Shown: positions 11,199 to 22,910 of the stretch, one piece after another
Numbering within the stretch: the first letter of the stretch is position 1
How the letters are laid out: every line of letters begins with the position of its first letter
Source of the DNA: Atherix ibis
Lineage: Eukaryota > Arthropoda > Insecta > Diptera > Athericidae
Reading direction: 5' to 3'
Length of the DNA: 64,000 bases
Assembly (NCBI GenBank): GCA_958298945.1
Contig: OY282609.1
Span: 10,150,326-10,214,325, forward strand
The notes under the pieces: model-generated
What the model saw: the letters and a program-made list of their open reading frames with translations, nothing else
The model's database searches: none
What the model was told of the DNA's origin: nothing
Position numbers and translations under genes: made by a program

Positions 11199-11970
11199 AC
11201 AATGATCGTTTGATTGCACGATTTTTGCGCGTAGACGCGCAATTTTTGCTCGCGGCGAATATGGAGAAGGGCGAATTTGGCGAACCTGTAAATAATTTCA
11301 CTAGGCTTGCTTGTAAATATATTACCTATGACGTCCTCCTGAACTGTCAAATGTAAAAATAAACAACGTACATCATTTGTACGTTGTTTATTTTTACATT
11401 TGACAGTTCCCATATTTACTTCATTCCTGCATTTTCATTCATTCATATTTATTTGATTTGTCTTAAATTTTATTTAATTAAAATACAATATAATTTTTAC
11501 ATATATAAAATGAAAGATACTTATTGAAAATTTATAAAAGCAGCAAAAACTAGCGTAGTTTAGTGCCTAAAAAAAATTTATAAATATATTTAATAAAATG
11601 ACAGTGCCAGTGAAACGTGAAATAATAATATTTAAACTAATATTGAAATGTAAAAATAAAAATTAAAATATTAACTAAAATAAAAAAAACTGAATGGAAT
11701 AATCAAAATAAATAAACAAATGTGAATACTTCATTCATAATACAAAATAAATAAAATAAAAAAATATGTTGAAATTCCTTTATGTTCGTGTATATTGCTT
11801 GTGCATTGCAATTAATTGTTTTTGCTGATATTTGGTCAAGTAATTACACTATAATTAGACTGATCATCGAGTGCACGATTTTTGTTTGCAACGAACCTGC
11901 AAAATCCCATGCACGCGCAAAATTCTTACTTGCTCGCGTACATAATACACTGTCAGACACCCAAGAAAGA
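11199..11970. repeat. repeat C, copy 1
   Basis: About 770 bp alignable with 42209-42965. Shared blocks include ATTGCACGATTTTTGC, a GGCGAATTTGGCGAAC-like block, TTTACATTTGACAGTT, the AT-rich core with AATAATCAAAATAAATAA, GTTGAAATTCCT and the GCACGCGCAAAATTC...TTGCTCGC end. Both ends contain a TGCACGATTTTTG then GCTCGCG motif in direct orientation. There is no coding capacity. It may be a solo LTR, a non-autonomous transposon or a Helitron-like repeat; the sequence does not decide. Confidence 0.6.
11341..11409. repeat. perfect 32-bp inverted repeat with 5-nt loop
   Basis: Arms 11341-11372 and 11378-11409 are exact reverse complements around TCATT. The right arm (…TTTTTACATTTGACAGTTC) matches repeat C copy 2 at 42390-42408, while the left arm has no counterpart there. 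The left arm is therefore a new inverted copy of the right. Confidence 0.9.
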
Positions 11971-11979
11971 GGATATTTG

Positions 11980-13360
11980 ATGTTTACATCGCTTTAATCT
12001 AAACTTTATTCTCTAACTTTATCTTACCTTATATTTGCTCATAACTAGACTCCTTACCTAAAAAACTGTTAATTTTTTGATATAATTATTAAAAGAAAAA
12101 TTGTTTTCAAAAAATTTCCCTTTTTTTTAGAAGTTTTAATGCATTTAAAAAAATTATCTAAAAATCATACGCTTTAAAGTTACGCAATAATTTTTGTCTT
12201 ATTATTTTTGTTAAATAAAAATTGATTTATTTAATTTACATTTGAAATGGATGAACTAAAGGACAGACAAAATTATGGATATACTTTTATTAAAAAACGT
12301 TTTTAGTTGTCCTTCTAAATAAATACAGTTTTTTTTCCTATTCACATTTATATGCACATACAAATACGCAAAGAAATATATATTTTTGATTATGTAACAA
12401 TATAGAATAATTGTGGAAAAACAAATGTTAGAAAAAATAAATCGAAAGAAAACATGAGAACCTCTTATTACTTGTCTTCGCTGTACACCCACTCACCCAT
12501 AATTTTCAGTCTCCTTTCTATCCTTTCTATTATACTCAAAGTTAATTTATTGAAATCAATATAAACGACAACGTATGTTTTTCTCTTCCATAAATAATAA
12601 ACCAATAACACAGCTAAGTTGGTGGTTGGTTGGTTAGTTGGGTTGATGAGGGGGTGCTTTTGGTCGCTTTTGGTTGGATTGACTTACAGTTCGATCAATA
12701 TTTGGAATATGTTCAAGAGGGAAAAAAATTGAAAAAAGTCTACTGCCAAAAATGTTTTTCTCTGCTTCATTTGATATTCACTTGAATTTTCCATACTGTA
12801 AGGAGAACGAGTCCTTAACAAATCGAAACAATTGAATTTACTTGATTTATTCATCATTTTTGTTCTGTTTGTTTTGTTTTGACTATATTTTTTCATACTA
12901 TTTAGTCCTTTTTTTTATTACATATTATTTATACTCAAAACAGGCGTTGATATTTTCTTTTCTACAATAAAGGATTGAATCTGGAAGAATTCCTTTTATT
13001 ACAAGTATTTTATGAGATTTGATTTAGCAAGCATAAAAAAAATGAATAAAACCATGACAACAAAAATAAATCAGAATTTCTTTTTCAGAAAATATATTTT
13101 CCAATTGGAATCACTTCTTAAGCTTTTAAGACTTTTTATCATCTGTATTTTTTTATTTATTTTTATTTATTAACATTCAAAATCTGTACTTTTTTTTTGA
13201 TCCTTAGTAATAATTGCAAATATTTTACTAGTTTTTGTATTTTATTTTTGAAAAAAAAAAACTAAAAAAATAAGATCAATTTTTATTGGTTCTTCATTTT
13301 TATTTTTCAAGAAAAAACTTTCACAATTCGGGCAAATTATTAATTTTTGTTATTCCACAT
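11980..13360. other. AT-rich, no gene seen
   Basis: Contains A/T tracts and a short GGTTG-rich stretch at about 12620-12650. No coding, RNA or transposon feature was recognised. Confidence 0.45.
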
Positions 13361-13369
13361 GATAGAGAA

Positions 13370-14890
13370 TGGTATTCCACATGGATCTCCTCTCTGTACT
13401 GTACTTTATAACACTTACATCAATTTCTGATTGCAATATTTTTCCCATATGAACATTTCCTATATACAGAAAATATTTTAGTTCTGGCGGCTGGAACAAC
13501 CCTCCAAGATATCGTAGCCCGGATTGCATGCTCCATTGCCAAAGTGAAGAATTCCTTCACTTCGTAGATTACACGAAAGTGCTGGAAATTTCCATACCCG
13601 CAGATTAAGATGAAATTTAGAGATCAACACAATTGTCAACATCAATAATATCCACCTGATAGTTAAGGGTTTGGTTAGTAGTAAGTGTAAGGTCAGACAG
13701 ACTGAGGGTATTAAAGTAACTAACGGCCTCCTAGATGGATCATTCCTATATTTTCTTACTTTATGAGGTACAATGCTAATAGTAGAGGTAAAGCATGCCG
13801 AAGCAGCTGTTGACCGTTACACTTTCCCGGTGGACTCAATCATAATCGAAGCTGGTCGAAAACCCATCTTCCGCTACCTTCATAAGTTCCGAATCGGGAT
13901 TATTAAGAATAATATTTGCTTCCATAATTATCCCGTCCATAATTTAATCAAAACTATTATAACCACCCCCAACTTGGAAAGAAATTCATCCTCCTATTCG
14001 CTAACAATTTAAATTTAGAGACAATCTTTCGCTTCACTTCTAAATCTTTCTTCCAGATTAGAAGCCGTAGATGGGAGCAATATTGAGAATATCTGCGTCC
14101 TTAAATAGGTTTAAGGAGTCTTTTACCTGCCCATCTACTTACAGGCAACTTTTTTTCTAACGGCCGCGCTGAACGCTATTAGCGGCCCATTGAGTGATTC
14201 TATTCTCAATGACATTTGGCATAGCCTAATCAATAATAGGAACATCTAGTTACATTGGATGGTAGGTCATGTGGGAATCTTAGCAAAATTAACATGCTAA
14301 TCAGTTGGCGGGGAAAACTCTCCGGTTTTCTGTACTCGCACATTTTCCTAATATGCCTCGACATCCTCAGCCATACGTAGAAACACAGACTGGACTAATA
14401 ATGGAAGCTTGTGAGCATCTCATGGGCGAACTACCAACAACCCAGTCTCCTCAACATTGTGGCCAAAATTTTGGGTAGATAAACTGCTCAGAATTCGGAT
14501 AGGGTACAATATTCTTAACCATAAATTTCTTTCTGCAAACCAAACTGGTGCTATCTACCAATCCTGTGGCATTCTATTATCTACTCTATACATTTTTGGC
14601 AAATGCCAGCCAGAAGAAAAATTTCTTTCCGAGCAGGGTTCGTCCAATTGTGAACCTCCCAGGTGCAACAAGTTCATTTCCAAGTTAACTTTTTAACCAG
14701 ATTAACCATAGTAGCATATCCCACAAAAATGTAACTCAAATTATTCCAACCTACTAGAAATAGACCAGATTGGTTTAGGAAATTGCTAACGTCCACTCAC
14801 ACGATACTTATAGTCACCAAACGGCCTCACGGTCATGCTGCTATGAAAATATTCCCTCATTCTTCTCTAAAGGACCTTTTATATAAAGAA
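13370..14890 (+). mobile_element. I-like non-LTR retrotransposon remnant (RT, RNase H, 3' UTR)
   Basis: In order on the plus strand: an RT palm block GIPHGSPLCTVLYNTYINF near 13375-13430; a degraded active-site block (YTENILVLAAGTTLQDIVA, near 13460-13520) where YADD is expected; an RNase H segment near 14160-14290 (AALNAISGPLSDSILNDIW and VGHVGI); and a C-terminal segment near 14460-14500 (DKLLRIRIG) also found at 16500 and 17200. The 3' UTR block CACCAAACGGCCTCACGGTC near 14817 is shared with 53970 and 58340. Stops and frameshifts are frequent. RNase H after the RT fits the I group of LINEs. It is dead and 5'-truncated. Confidence 0.7.
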
Positions 14891-14899
14891 ACAAACAAA

Positions 14900-16425
14900 A
14901 TTAAGTCTAGAAAATTTTAGAATATATTTTTTTAAGAATTCAATTAAAAAGTGTTTATATTAAAAAAATACTGATTGATCCTTTGAGCAATTTATAATTT
15001 TTCAAGAGTATAGTTTAAACGAAAACTTTTTATTGAATAGTAGTCATTTTTAAACTCTAAAACATATTTATTTTTAGGCCTGAAAGTCAGCAACTATTTT
15101 ATAAAGTTTAAATTTTGATATTTTTTTTTTGGTTTGTTTTTAAACTATAAATATTTATAATTAATTTAAATTAACAAAATTTCTATATGATCACCCACAT
15201 TGGCTTCCGTAAATGTGGTATCACTTGTTGTGTCTGGTAGTTAGTTAAAGTTATATGCGATGGCCATCATTAAAATTCAACCGCAATAGCTTATCATGGT
15301 TATTCATTAATACCAGCATAAATTTACTACCGCAAAATAGCATCATCATCGCCAAGGCGAGTAAAATAACGAAATGGCAGCACCAATAAAGGACAATCAA
15401 AACAAACATGAACTATTATCAGTTGGTTGCAGTAAAATTAGCATTATTTCCAACTAATATCCTTACACTAAATGCACATCATTTCACAATCGTTTTATTA
15501 CCCCAATAACTGTTTCACCACTAATCGAATCAATAAGACCAAACCACCTACAACTTGATCTAAAAAAAAATTAAAAATTTCACATTCTTTTTCTGATATA
15601 TTAGAAATGAATTTGCATCAAATGAATAGTAATTAGTAAATAATTCTAAACAAATATTATTAAAGGTGCATTTTTCTAAAAAGGTATGCGAGTGCAATTT
15701 TAAAAAAATAAATTATATTTTGAAACGTTTACTTAACTCTACATTTTCCCATTATTTATTATAACAGAAAAAAACTATAAAAATAAAAAAAAATAGAGAA
15801 TGATAAGAAAAGAAAGAATTTGAGTGGAATTGAAAGGAGTATAAAATGAAAAGGAAGTCTTTTGTCATACCAATCCATACTCTAATCTAAGCTGCACCCA
15901 CGCATTCATATCGGCAACAAAAGTAGATTTCTCTTTAAGGACATTTCTTTTTTTTTTGTCTAAATTTATTCCATAGTAGAAAAAAATTTTCAACTTCAAA
16001 AATTCGCTATTATTTATTTTACTTAAAAGCTTTTAAGTTTTTCTGAAATGATCCTCTTCTGAAAAGGATGAAGAGAAGTAACTTTGGAATTTCTTAACTC
16101 GTTTTTGTCACATTATCTCGTTTATTGTGCATTTCTTCTGAATGATGGAAATTTATTTTTATACATTTCAATAGTAAGGAAGGAAAATTCATATTGATAA
16201 TAGAGCTTTTTTTTTGCTAAAAATAAATTGAAAAATTTCTTGTAGGCGTACACACATATTTATCAAATAAGTGAAATTCAGTATTTTGGTTTTTTTTTTG
16301 TTAATATTTTAATATTTAACTCTATGCAATTTATAGTTACTGCTGCAAATGGAAATGCGTAATTTTTTAAATTATATCCGATAATGTTGCACTTTCATCT
16401 TACAAATTAGACCGACGATTAAAAT
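14900..16425. other. no gene; one less biased block
   Basis: 15180-15560 is less AT-rich, has no open frame and contains many short TAAT-type and palindromic motifs. It could be unique or regulatory sequence, but no specific site can be assigned. The flanks are AT-rich. Confidence 0.3.
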
Positions 16426-16429
16426 TTTA

Positions 16430-16930
16430 GAGATGGGTGACACCTTTTCCTCAAAACACTAGAATCACATTTTTTGGCCCATATATCTAGTAATAAATCC
16501 GAAGTTGTGGACAAGAAAACTGCTCAGGATTAGAGTTGGTGCGCTTACATACAACTTTCTGTTTAACAACCTTCAATCTTCCATATGTTAAGACTTCGGA
16601 GCTCCCCCTATAATTTTACATATCCTCAGACACTACCGTCTTACCTTTAATTTTCTCTCATGTAGCATTCCTTCTATATCAGCGGTACTTAAGCCATCCG
16701 ATTTATTCTCCCAAGCCCTCTTTATAAACTCCTAAGTCACCCAGGTCTTATTGATAAAATATAAGCTAAATCATCATTTCTACCTAAATAACTGTGTTAT
16801 CTTATAAACTTGTTGTGATAAATTTTGCTAATCCATCTATGTATGATATATTAACATCTGACTAGCTGTCGTATCACCATAAGGCCTTCGAGGTCATGGT
16901 ACTGAAGCAGTGACCTACATTCTATGTTCG
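16430..16930 (+). mobile_element. I-like LINE C-terminal fragment
   Basis: 16495-16545 reads as a KLLRIRVG-type peptide equivalent to 14460-14510 of the longer copy. It is followed by 3' UTR-like sequence with CACCATAAGGCCTTCGAGGTCATGG near 16877. It is short and highly decayed. Confidence 0.5.
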
Positions 16931-17029
16931 TGGGGTACCAATAATAAAAAAATATAATATTCAGTTATTTTTATAAGAGAAATTCATTATAGTCCTTTTT
17001 ATCTTGAAAAATATTTCCCCACTACTACT

Positions 17030-17570
17030 GTAAATTTCCAAATTTTCTTCCTTCACCCTGACTGGAAAATATGGTTGAGAGTAGAGTTAAAAGTGTCTAC
17101 ATCCTTGAAGATTACAAACATTTTCGGAACAAAAACTCGTGAGGAACCTTCAAATAAATAATTTTTTTATCAAACTCTACTGGGCAACCGCGAAAACATT
17201 ATGGGCACAAAAATTGCTCAGAAGTTAGATAAGCCCTCACACAAAATTCCCTTTTCAAAAACCACCCTATTTGCATCTGCCTATTCTATGGCGTTCATTA
17301 TCGTTCATCTTCTCAAAGATTGTCAGCCTATTCAAAATTTATTTCTAAATAAGCTTTCGAATATCTCAATACCCCGTTCAAGGCATCCTTTTAATTTCTA
17401 AAATATACTTACACGCTCTACAAAACTTCATCATCCCTAACTGGACCATCTAAATAATATCAATTTCATGTAACCCAAACACTTAGAGATCACCAAATAA
17501 CCACATGATCGCAGTGCTGCATGATGGCTCCTAGCTTATATTCTAGAGACCTTATTCACATATAAACAAA
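17030..17570 (+). mobile_element. I-like LINE 3' fragment
   Basis: 17038-17130 aligns with 26400-26510. 17200-17230 (GGGCACAAAAATTGCTCAG) corresponds to the KLLRIRIG block. 17350-17560 carries the 3' UTR signature (AATATCTCAATACC..., ATCACCAAATAACCACATGATCGCAGTG). No open frame of significance remains. Confidence 0.5.
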
Positions 17571-17929
17571 CGGACAATATGTTGTGATTCTTGAAAATGC
17601 GGACTTACTTTTGAAGCCAACACAGACTTTTTATTTTTATTTTTTATTTTTACAGATATTTATTAATAGTATTAAATAACGTATAAATATCCATGAAGGA
17701 GTAACCTTAAAAATCGGCGGTTATTATACGGCCATAGTGGTAATGGTCCATCCTTGTACATTTTTGAATAAATTCGTTACAATGACACGTCCAGACTAAA
17801 ATGCAAACCAGATAGTCCCATTTTTGCGATTATTATGCATGTGGTTTTTTACAGCCTCATATATGGCAGTTTTGTTCATTGATGTATCAACTATTCATAT
17901 TCCTCTCTTTTTTTAAATAATTTTTTACA

Positions 17930-18450
17930 GATATTTACCACCACACATAGTAGCAAGTATATTTGTATAACAGTAATAATTAACGTGATTGTTTGTGAAG
18001 AGTAAATATTCATCAAAGTTCCCCCTGCTAGCATGTGGTTATGTTAAGCCTCAGTATTTTAGTAAATCATGCGACCAGTAACGCTTAAGGCTTCGATGAA
18101 TGTTTTTAGAAAATGAAGTTCAGGATAGTTCTTGAACGAGGGGATTAGTATGATTGGAAAAAAGAGAATAGAACTTTTTATAACGAGACACAGTAACATC
18201 ATGAACATAAGGAATTTTTAAATCATGATGGCTAACAGTATTGGTTTTTATAACGAACATAAAAAGGAGCGTCGGCAATTGTATGGAGTATTTTTGATTA
18301 AAAAGATTGGATTCAATAGTATTTAAAAAGCTTATAACAAACTTAAAATAAAAACTAATAATATTGTGGAGGAAAAAAACCTGTACAAAAAAATCTAAAG
18401 GATAATCCTGAGAAGATAGTTCTTTTGAAAAGATTACTATTTTTAGCAAT
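17930..18450 (-). mobile_element. Jockey-like LINE 3' end fragment
   Basis: The minus strand encodes HHDLKIPYVHDV followed by FYSLFSNHTNPLVQELS, the C-terminal signature of Jockey reverse transcriptases. A HRSLKRYWSHDLLK-like segment, the shared 3' UTR block (GAAGAGTAAATATTCATCAAAG on plus) and the tail follow near 17930. It corresponds to the 3' part of the copies at 5740 and 53000. A further scrap of the tail lies at 17640-17710. Confidence 0.75.
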
Positions 18451-18459
18451 TAAAATTTT

Positions 18460-19920
18460 TTTTATAAACTGCATTATTTTATAGTAGAAATTAAATATGC
18501 AAACTATTATTAACAAGAGTAGAAAATCAATAATTTGTGCCCGAAAATTAACAATAAGCTAAAAATTCTCTAAAATAATAAGATTAAATTTAATTAATTC
18601 TATTACTAATATTAATTATGCAATTTCGAACAGAAAATTTGTATTATTGATTATAATTCATTCACAATAGTAAGTGGTATTTATTGTCGATACATTGTTG
18701 ATAGTCAAGTGGTAGTTATTTATCCTTGCTGCTCATTTATTATGAAAATTTGTCAAGGAACTCATAAATTTCACTCATTCAATCAGTCAGCCAAGCCCAG
18801 TCCCAGTCCCTCTCTTAAGTGGTTTTGACAAAATTTAGTGAATTTAAATTTTGTATAATTTCAAGTTTCGTTTTTTTAAAAATATTTCTTATAGCAAAAT
18901 TGATACTATTTTTTTATAGCAAGTTTTACTATTATTTTTAAAGGACAATTTATCTGTTATTTTATTTTTTAAAAAATATTCTGGCTCAATATGCAAATAG
19001 CTCCAGTTTTGTATAAGCTTTTGGTTTGATAAATTTAAATTTACTAAAAATAAAAATGGATACAATATTTATTTTTTTAACATTCACATATACTAATTCA
19101 TTCGTTCTCATAATATTTTTTATGTACTCATAAATATTGGGATGAATAGAGATGAGGATAGTTAGTAGAAATAGTAAAATATAAAAATCATATATTTTGT
19201 AAAATAAAAAATGGGCAAATTTATTACGCGTAAAAAGTAGGCCAACCAAATACGTTGAAAGATTTTAAGGGGAAATCCAGGTGTGAGTGTCCATTGCTCA
19301 ACTCCCAGATATGATGTATGGGTGCTCTTCAATCAAATCTCATGATTTTCATAAATTTAAATAAAATACGAATTTCAATTTGGCCATTTTTATTTTTTCT
19401 ATGCTCCCCTATTTTTTTTGCCTGTTTCGTTTGCAGCTGTTTGTTCTGTTTTATTCAGGCATTAATGTCTCACCCTAACTTATTTATTTTATTCGTATTT
19501 TTTTAATTTTTTTATGGATTTTATTTGTAATTTATCAATAAACACAATTTTAGTTGTGTACTCTAATATTTTATTGCAAAATTTATGAAAGTACTTTTTT
19601 TGGAAATTTATTTTACAAATGCTCGCACACAGACTTGAAACAATATGGCGCCAACTATCTATTTTTATTTTAATGATAATTTATCAAAAATTATAAATAA
19701 TTATAATCATATAAAGTATAGATTTTTGTATATAGTATTCCGTTAATTTCCTTTTTTTTTTTATTAGGATTTATATTAAAAATTTTCAGTACGGAAATTT
19801 GACGATTGCTTGTGTCACAGGAGTTTTTTCCTTTTCCTACTCAAATGACAAATTGACGATTTTTTTTTATTTTGGAAATAGTGATTCTTAAAAAAAGAAG
19901 AAAAACTCTGAATCATGTAT
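18460..19920. other. AT-rich, no gene seen
   Basis: Long A/T runs. The open frames here are short and of biased composition. No transposon motif was recognised. Confidence 0.45.
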
Positions 19921-19929
19921 TATTATCAT

Positions 19930-20460
19930 CATGAAGAAGGTGACAACAGGGAAGCAAAGAACTGAACACCTACTGGCTTTGCGCCACAATTTCCCAAATT
20001 GACATTCCCAGCTTGTTTTTGGCGTTCTAACTTACACTGTTGCTCCACCGAAGAAAGAGCATACCACATCTTCGGGGACCATTAATAGAGATTACGTAAA
20101 CTTTCCGGGCAGAATCTTCCTCATCCATACGGATGAAGTATCCACTCCACCGTAGCCTATTGAGGTTAATTTTTTGTACAACCAGGCGATCGCAGTAAGG
20201 CTTTAGGATCTGGTCGGGGGGCTAAAAATTCTTTAAAGAATTCTCCTGTCGAACGCTGATAAAAGTTTGCAATGGTTTTTGTTGAGAGCCGAAGTTTCCA
20301 GAGAATTTTTGACCGAAATAGTTTCGACTAACTGAAATGGGCTCTGTTGGCTCCCAGCATATTTTTATTGTCTGCAATCATTAACTCCAAATAGGAAAAT
20401 GATTTAGCCCTTTCAAATCTCTTATCTCATATCTGTATTTGACCAGCAAGTACTGCTGCT
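19930..20460 (-). pseudogene. LINE reverse transcriptase C-terminal remnant
   Basis: On the minus strand 20290-20410 reads FPYLELMIADN, then ANRAHF, FRSKILWKLRLSTKTIA and NFYQRS. This is the pattern of the thumb or connection region of CR1/RTE-type LINE proteins (a YLG block, then ANR.YFGL..., then SK.LSR.TK..IYKTLI). The rest towards 19930 is too decayed to read. There is no endonuclease or catalytic box in the window. Confidence 0.5.
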
Positions 20461-20479
20461 TTACGTGGCATACCTATCG

Positions 20480-20760
20480 TTAGACATAATACCACGGGCC
20501 GCCTACGACCATAGAGATTGAGATATGCTCAATTAACACACCCCCAAGCCTAATTAGCGATTAACAGAAAGCAACCATTTACAAGATGATCTCACCAACT
20601 ATTTGTGGTGAGATTTATCTCAACCTGTGTTATCAATAACATTGACAGCGTCCTAGATAATAACCTGCGATACGGTTATTAACCATAGCCACTACATTGA
20701 AGCCTAAGACGACTCTGCATTATCGAGCACAGTGTGTTTTAATACCATGAAGCATTCGAT
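20480..20760 (-). repeat. repeat B copy
   Basis: GGCCGCCTACGACCATAGAG with ATTGAGATATGCTCAATT here is the inverse of 32285-32345, and weaker similarity continues for about 200 bp (the CACCACAAATAGTTGG and GTAAATGGTTGCTTTCTG blocks). The inner hairpin ATCTCACCA/TGGTGAGAT lies at 20593-20620. A SINE-like origin is possible; no tRNA head was identified. Confidence 0.55.
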
Positions 20761-20861
20761 TCCTATGGCACCAATTTTTATTTTAAGAGCATTTCTCTTT
20801 TCATTGAGCTAAGGTTAGGAACCTTATAAATTGCTAGGCACCGCTAAACCAGCTTAGATGT

Positions 20862-21824
20862 GTGGGTTCGCCAGCAATTGACCTTGGTCTTTCACCCGGT
20901 TGTAGCTACCTTGCGTGTCACTTACACATACACTCATGCATACTCGGTGCACTACTCAGATCCACTTCGCGGATAATGCCCAATATCGGAGGCCCCAGGC
21001 AAATCCGAAGGCGGCTACTGGCAACTGTGGTTACCTCCGTCCTGCTATACGGAGCACCAGTGTGGGCGAAATCGCTAGAGCTAACAACATACCGCAAGAC
21101 AATGACATCAGTCCAGCGGCTCTCAGCGATCAGAGTGGCGTCAGCATACCGAACGATATCACACGATGAGGTCAACATCGTGGCATCATGCCCACCCATC
21201 GACATCCTGGCAGGAGAGCGGGAACGCCAACATCGTAGGAAGAAGAAAGAGCGGTGAAAGGTCCTCTGTGAAGAGGAGAGACCCGAGAGTCTTCGCCTCT
21301 GGCAAGAGAGATGGGACAACTCGACGAAGGGTCGGTGGACTCATCGGCTGATCCCACATGTTACCAAATGGGTCACTCATCTGCACGGGAAAGTCGGGTG
21401 TTACATCACCCAACTCTTGACTGGGCATGGATGCTTTCGGGCATACTTGCACAGATTCAAGAGAACTGACTCCCCAAACTGTCATCATTGCCGCGTTGTG
21501 ATCGAAGACGCAGAACACGTGTTCTTCCAGTGCCCCCTCTACGAGGAGACGCGGGTGGAGCTGGAGAGAAATCTGGACCGTTCCATCAGTCCAGAAAATA
21601 TAGTGGAGTGCATGCTGAAGAGCCAATCGGCTTGGAACAGAATTGCAGAGTACGCGGAATCCATTATCAAGGATCTTCACACCACGTACGAAGAATTGGC
21701 CGCGAGGCGTCATAACATCGGGACAGCAGTGGCATCAAACAGGAACGCCCCGGCGAAGTCGTATTTACAAAGAGTGCCGCCGGGGAACCATCGTTCCGGG
21801 AGCAAGATCAGAGGTGCAGGTTAG
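20862..21824 (+). pseudogene. R1-like LINE ORF2 C-terminus, one in-frame stop
   Basis: A single frame, interrupted only by TGA at 21255-21257, encodes the region after the reverse transcriptase palm: a MPNIGGPRQIRRRLLATVV block, then SVLLYGAPVWA, QRLSAIRVASAYRTIS and PPIDILAGERERQHR. After the stop come WTHRLIPHVTKWV, LTGHGCFRAYLHRF and a C-X2-C-X8-H-X4-C finger (CHHC...H...C, from 21480). This is the order in R1/LOA-type LINEs. The GC content and codon use are much less AT-biased than the surroundings, which suggests recent arrival. Homology starts near 20950. The catalytic YADD part is missing (5' truncation). No 28S rRNA sequence flanks it, so it is not at the R1 rDNA target. Confidence 0.85.
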
Positions 21825-21935
21825 GTTTTAGCGAGGTAAAAATCCCGCATAACTCGCCTGGCAGGAAAAACTTCCAGGCGAGTACCTTTTGAAGGTTTCC
21901 CCCTGTACCTCTTTAATCTAAACAGAAAAAAAAAG
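21825..21935 (+). mobile_element. R1-like 3' UTR with stem-loop and poly-A
   Basis: After the TAG stop the sequence contains a 10-bp perfect stem, ACTCGCCTGG at 21852-21861 pairing with CCAGGCGAGT at 21874-21883, around a 12-nt loop. It ends in an A run at about 21926-21934. A 3' stem-loop next to the tail is typical of R1-type elements, where it can serve in recognition by the reverse transcriptase. That role is inferred here from the family. Confidence 0.75.
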
Positions 21936-21949
21936 TCAGATCCACTCCA

Positions 21950-22560
21950 TTGCCATTTACACTTATTCCATATGCATCTAGATCTCTAAGATCCTCATAC
22001 AAACCACACACCATGTGAAGGTTACAAGCACTCTATTGTGAGGTACCGCAAAGACACTCTACTCTTTCACTTAATCATCTTTTATACAGAAACACATTCA
22101 TACTACCGTGCCCGGCTATCAGATAATCAAGGGACAGACCACATTGAAGCTTGTTTGACAAGGCAAACCTGATATATGAGATGAACCTATAGGTCCATCT
22201 CCCATTCACACTCATATCCGACCACCGTTGGTCGAATACATTCTCTCCAGGACTAGATCCCGTCGTTGGCACTCTGTGAGATCCTGAATTTTTTTATTCA
22301 GAATAGGATAGCCCTCTACCAATACAATGCCATGCCAACTCCAATAGCGAATACTTCTGCGGAGCACCTCTAGATCCAATGGAATTTCCCCCATTAAGAC
22401 CCTATTTTGAATAGGTACTGTCTTCGAAGCTGTCGCTGCCATCATATACTTTATTCTGTGTTTATTTATGTGCAGCCAAAGTTTTTTAACCGCCTGCCCA
22501 AACTTGAGAAACGTCTCTCATATAGCTTATTCCGATCGATACCTAATATGTAGCCTTAAA
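21950..22560 (-). pseudogene. second R1-like LINE C-terminal remnant, inverted
   Basis: On the minus strand GEIPLDLEVLRRSIRYW (from about 22390), ECQRRDLVLERM, and then in another frame VNGRWTYRFISYIRF and CGLSLDYLIAGHGSMNVFLYKR-like segments follow the same order as PIDILA..., GRWTHRLIP..., LLTGHGCFRAYLHRF of the neighbouring plus-strand element. At least one frameshift and several stops are present. It is older and more diverged than its neighbour. Confidence 0.65.
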
Positions 22561-22799
22561 GAGGATGGAACCCCTCAGACTTTCCCCTAACACGTTAATT
22601 ACTTTTTCCAGTGCCAGATGAAAGCTACCCCCTAAAATATAAATCACTTTTTCCAGCATCAGATTAACGAATTAAAGTGCATTTTCGTACTGGACGCCAT
22701 TGTAAAATTTATTATTTTAAACGCAACGACCATAAAAGTATAACGGGGCTATTTGACTATAAAGTATAACGGGATAATGAACTTAAAGTAAATTAAAAA

Positions 22800-22910
22800 T
22801 AAAGCACTATGAATTAGGTTAGAACCATGCTTTAGTGGGATTTGAACCTATGGCCTCTTGGATGGTAGTCTAGTACACTAACGACTGTGGGACCATATAC
22901 ATATCCATAT
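22800..22910 (-). repeat. tRNA-like SINE head
   Basis: Read on the minus strand the sequence carries a box A-like segment (CAGTCGTTAGTGTACTAGAC) and, about 30 nt later, a box B-like GGTTCAAATCCCACT. The same arrangement occurs on plus at 35885-35935 and 26965-27018. The cloverleaf is not intact, so this is a tRNA-derived repeat and not a tRNA gene. Confidence 0.55.

Noticed and set aside
15180..15560. Possible enhancer from motif density
   Set aside because: Short TAAT and palindromic motifs are expected in AT-rich DNA; without conservation data nothing supports a regulatory claim.
20918..21713. Minus-strand frames of 133 and 175 codons over the R1-like element
   Set aside because: They are antisense to a recognisable LINE coding frame with known motifs, so they are shadows.
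20862..21935. True R1 element in a 28S rRNA gene
   Set aside because: No rRNA-like flanking sequence is visible on either side.
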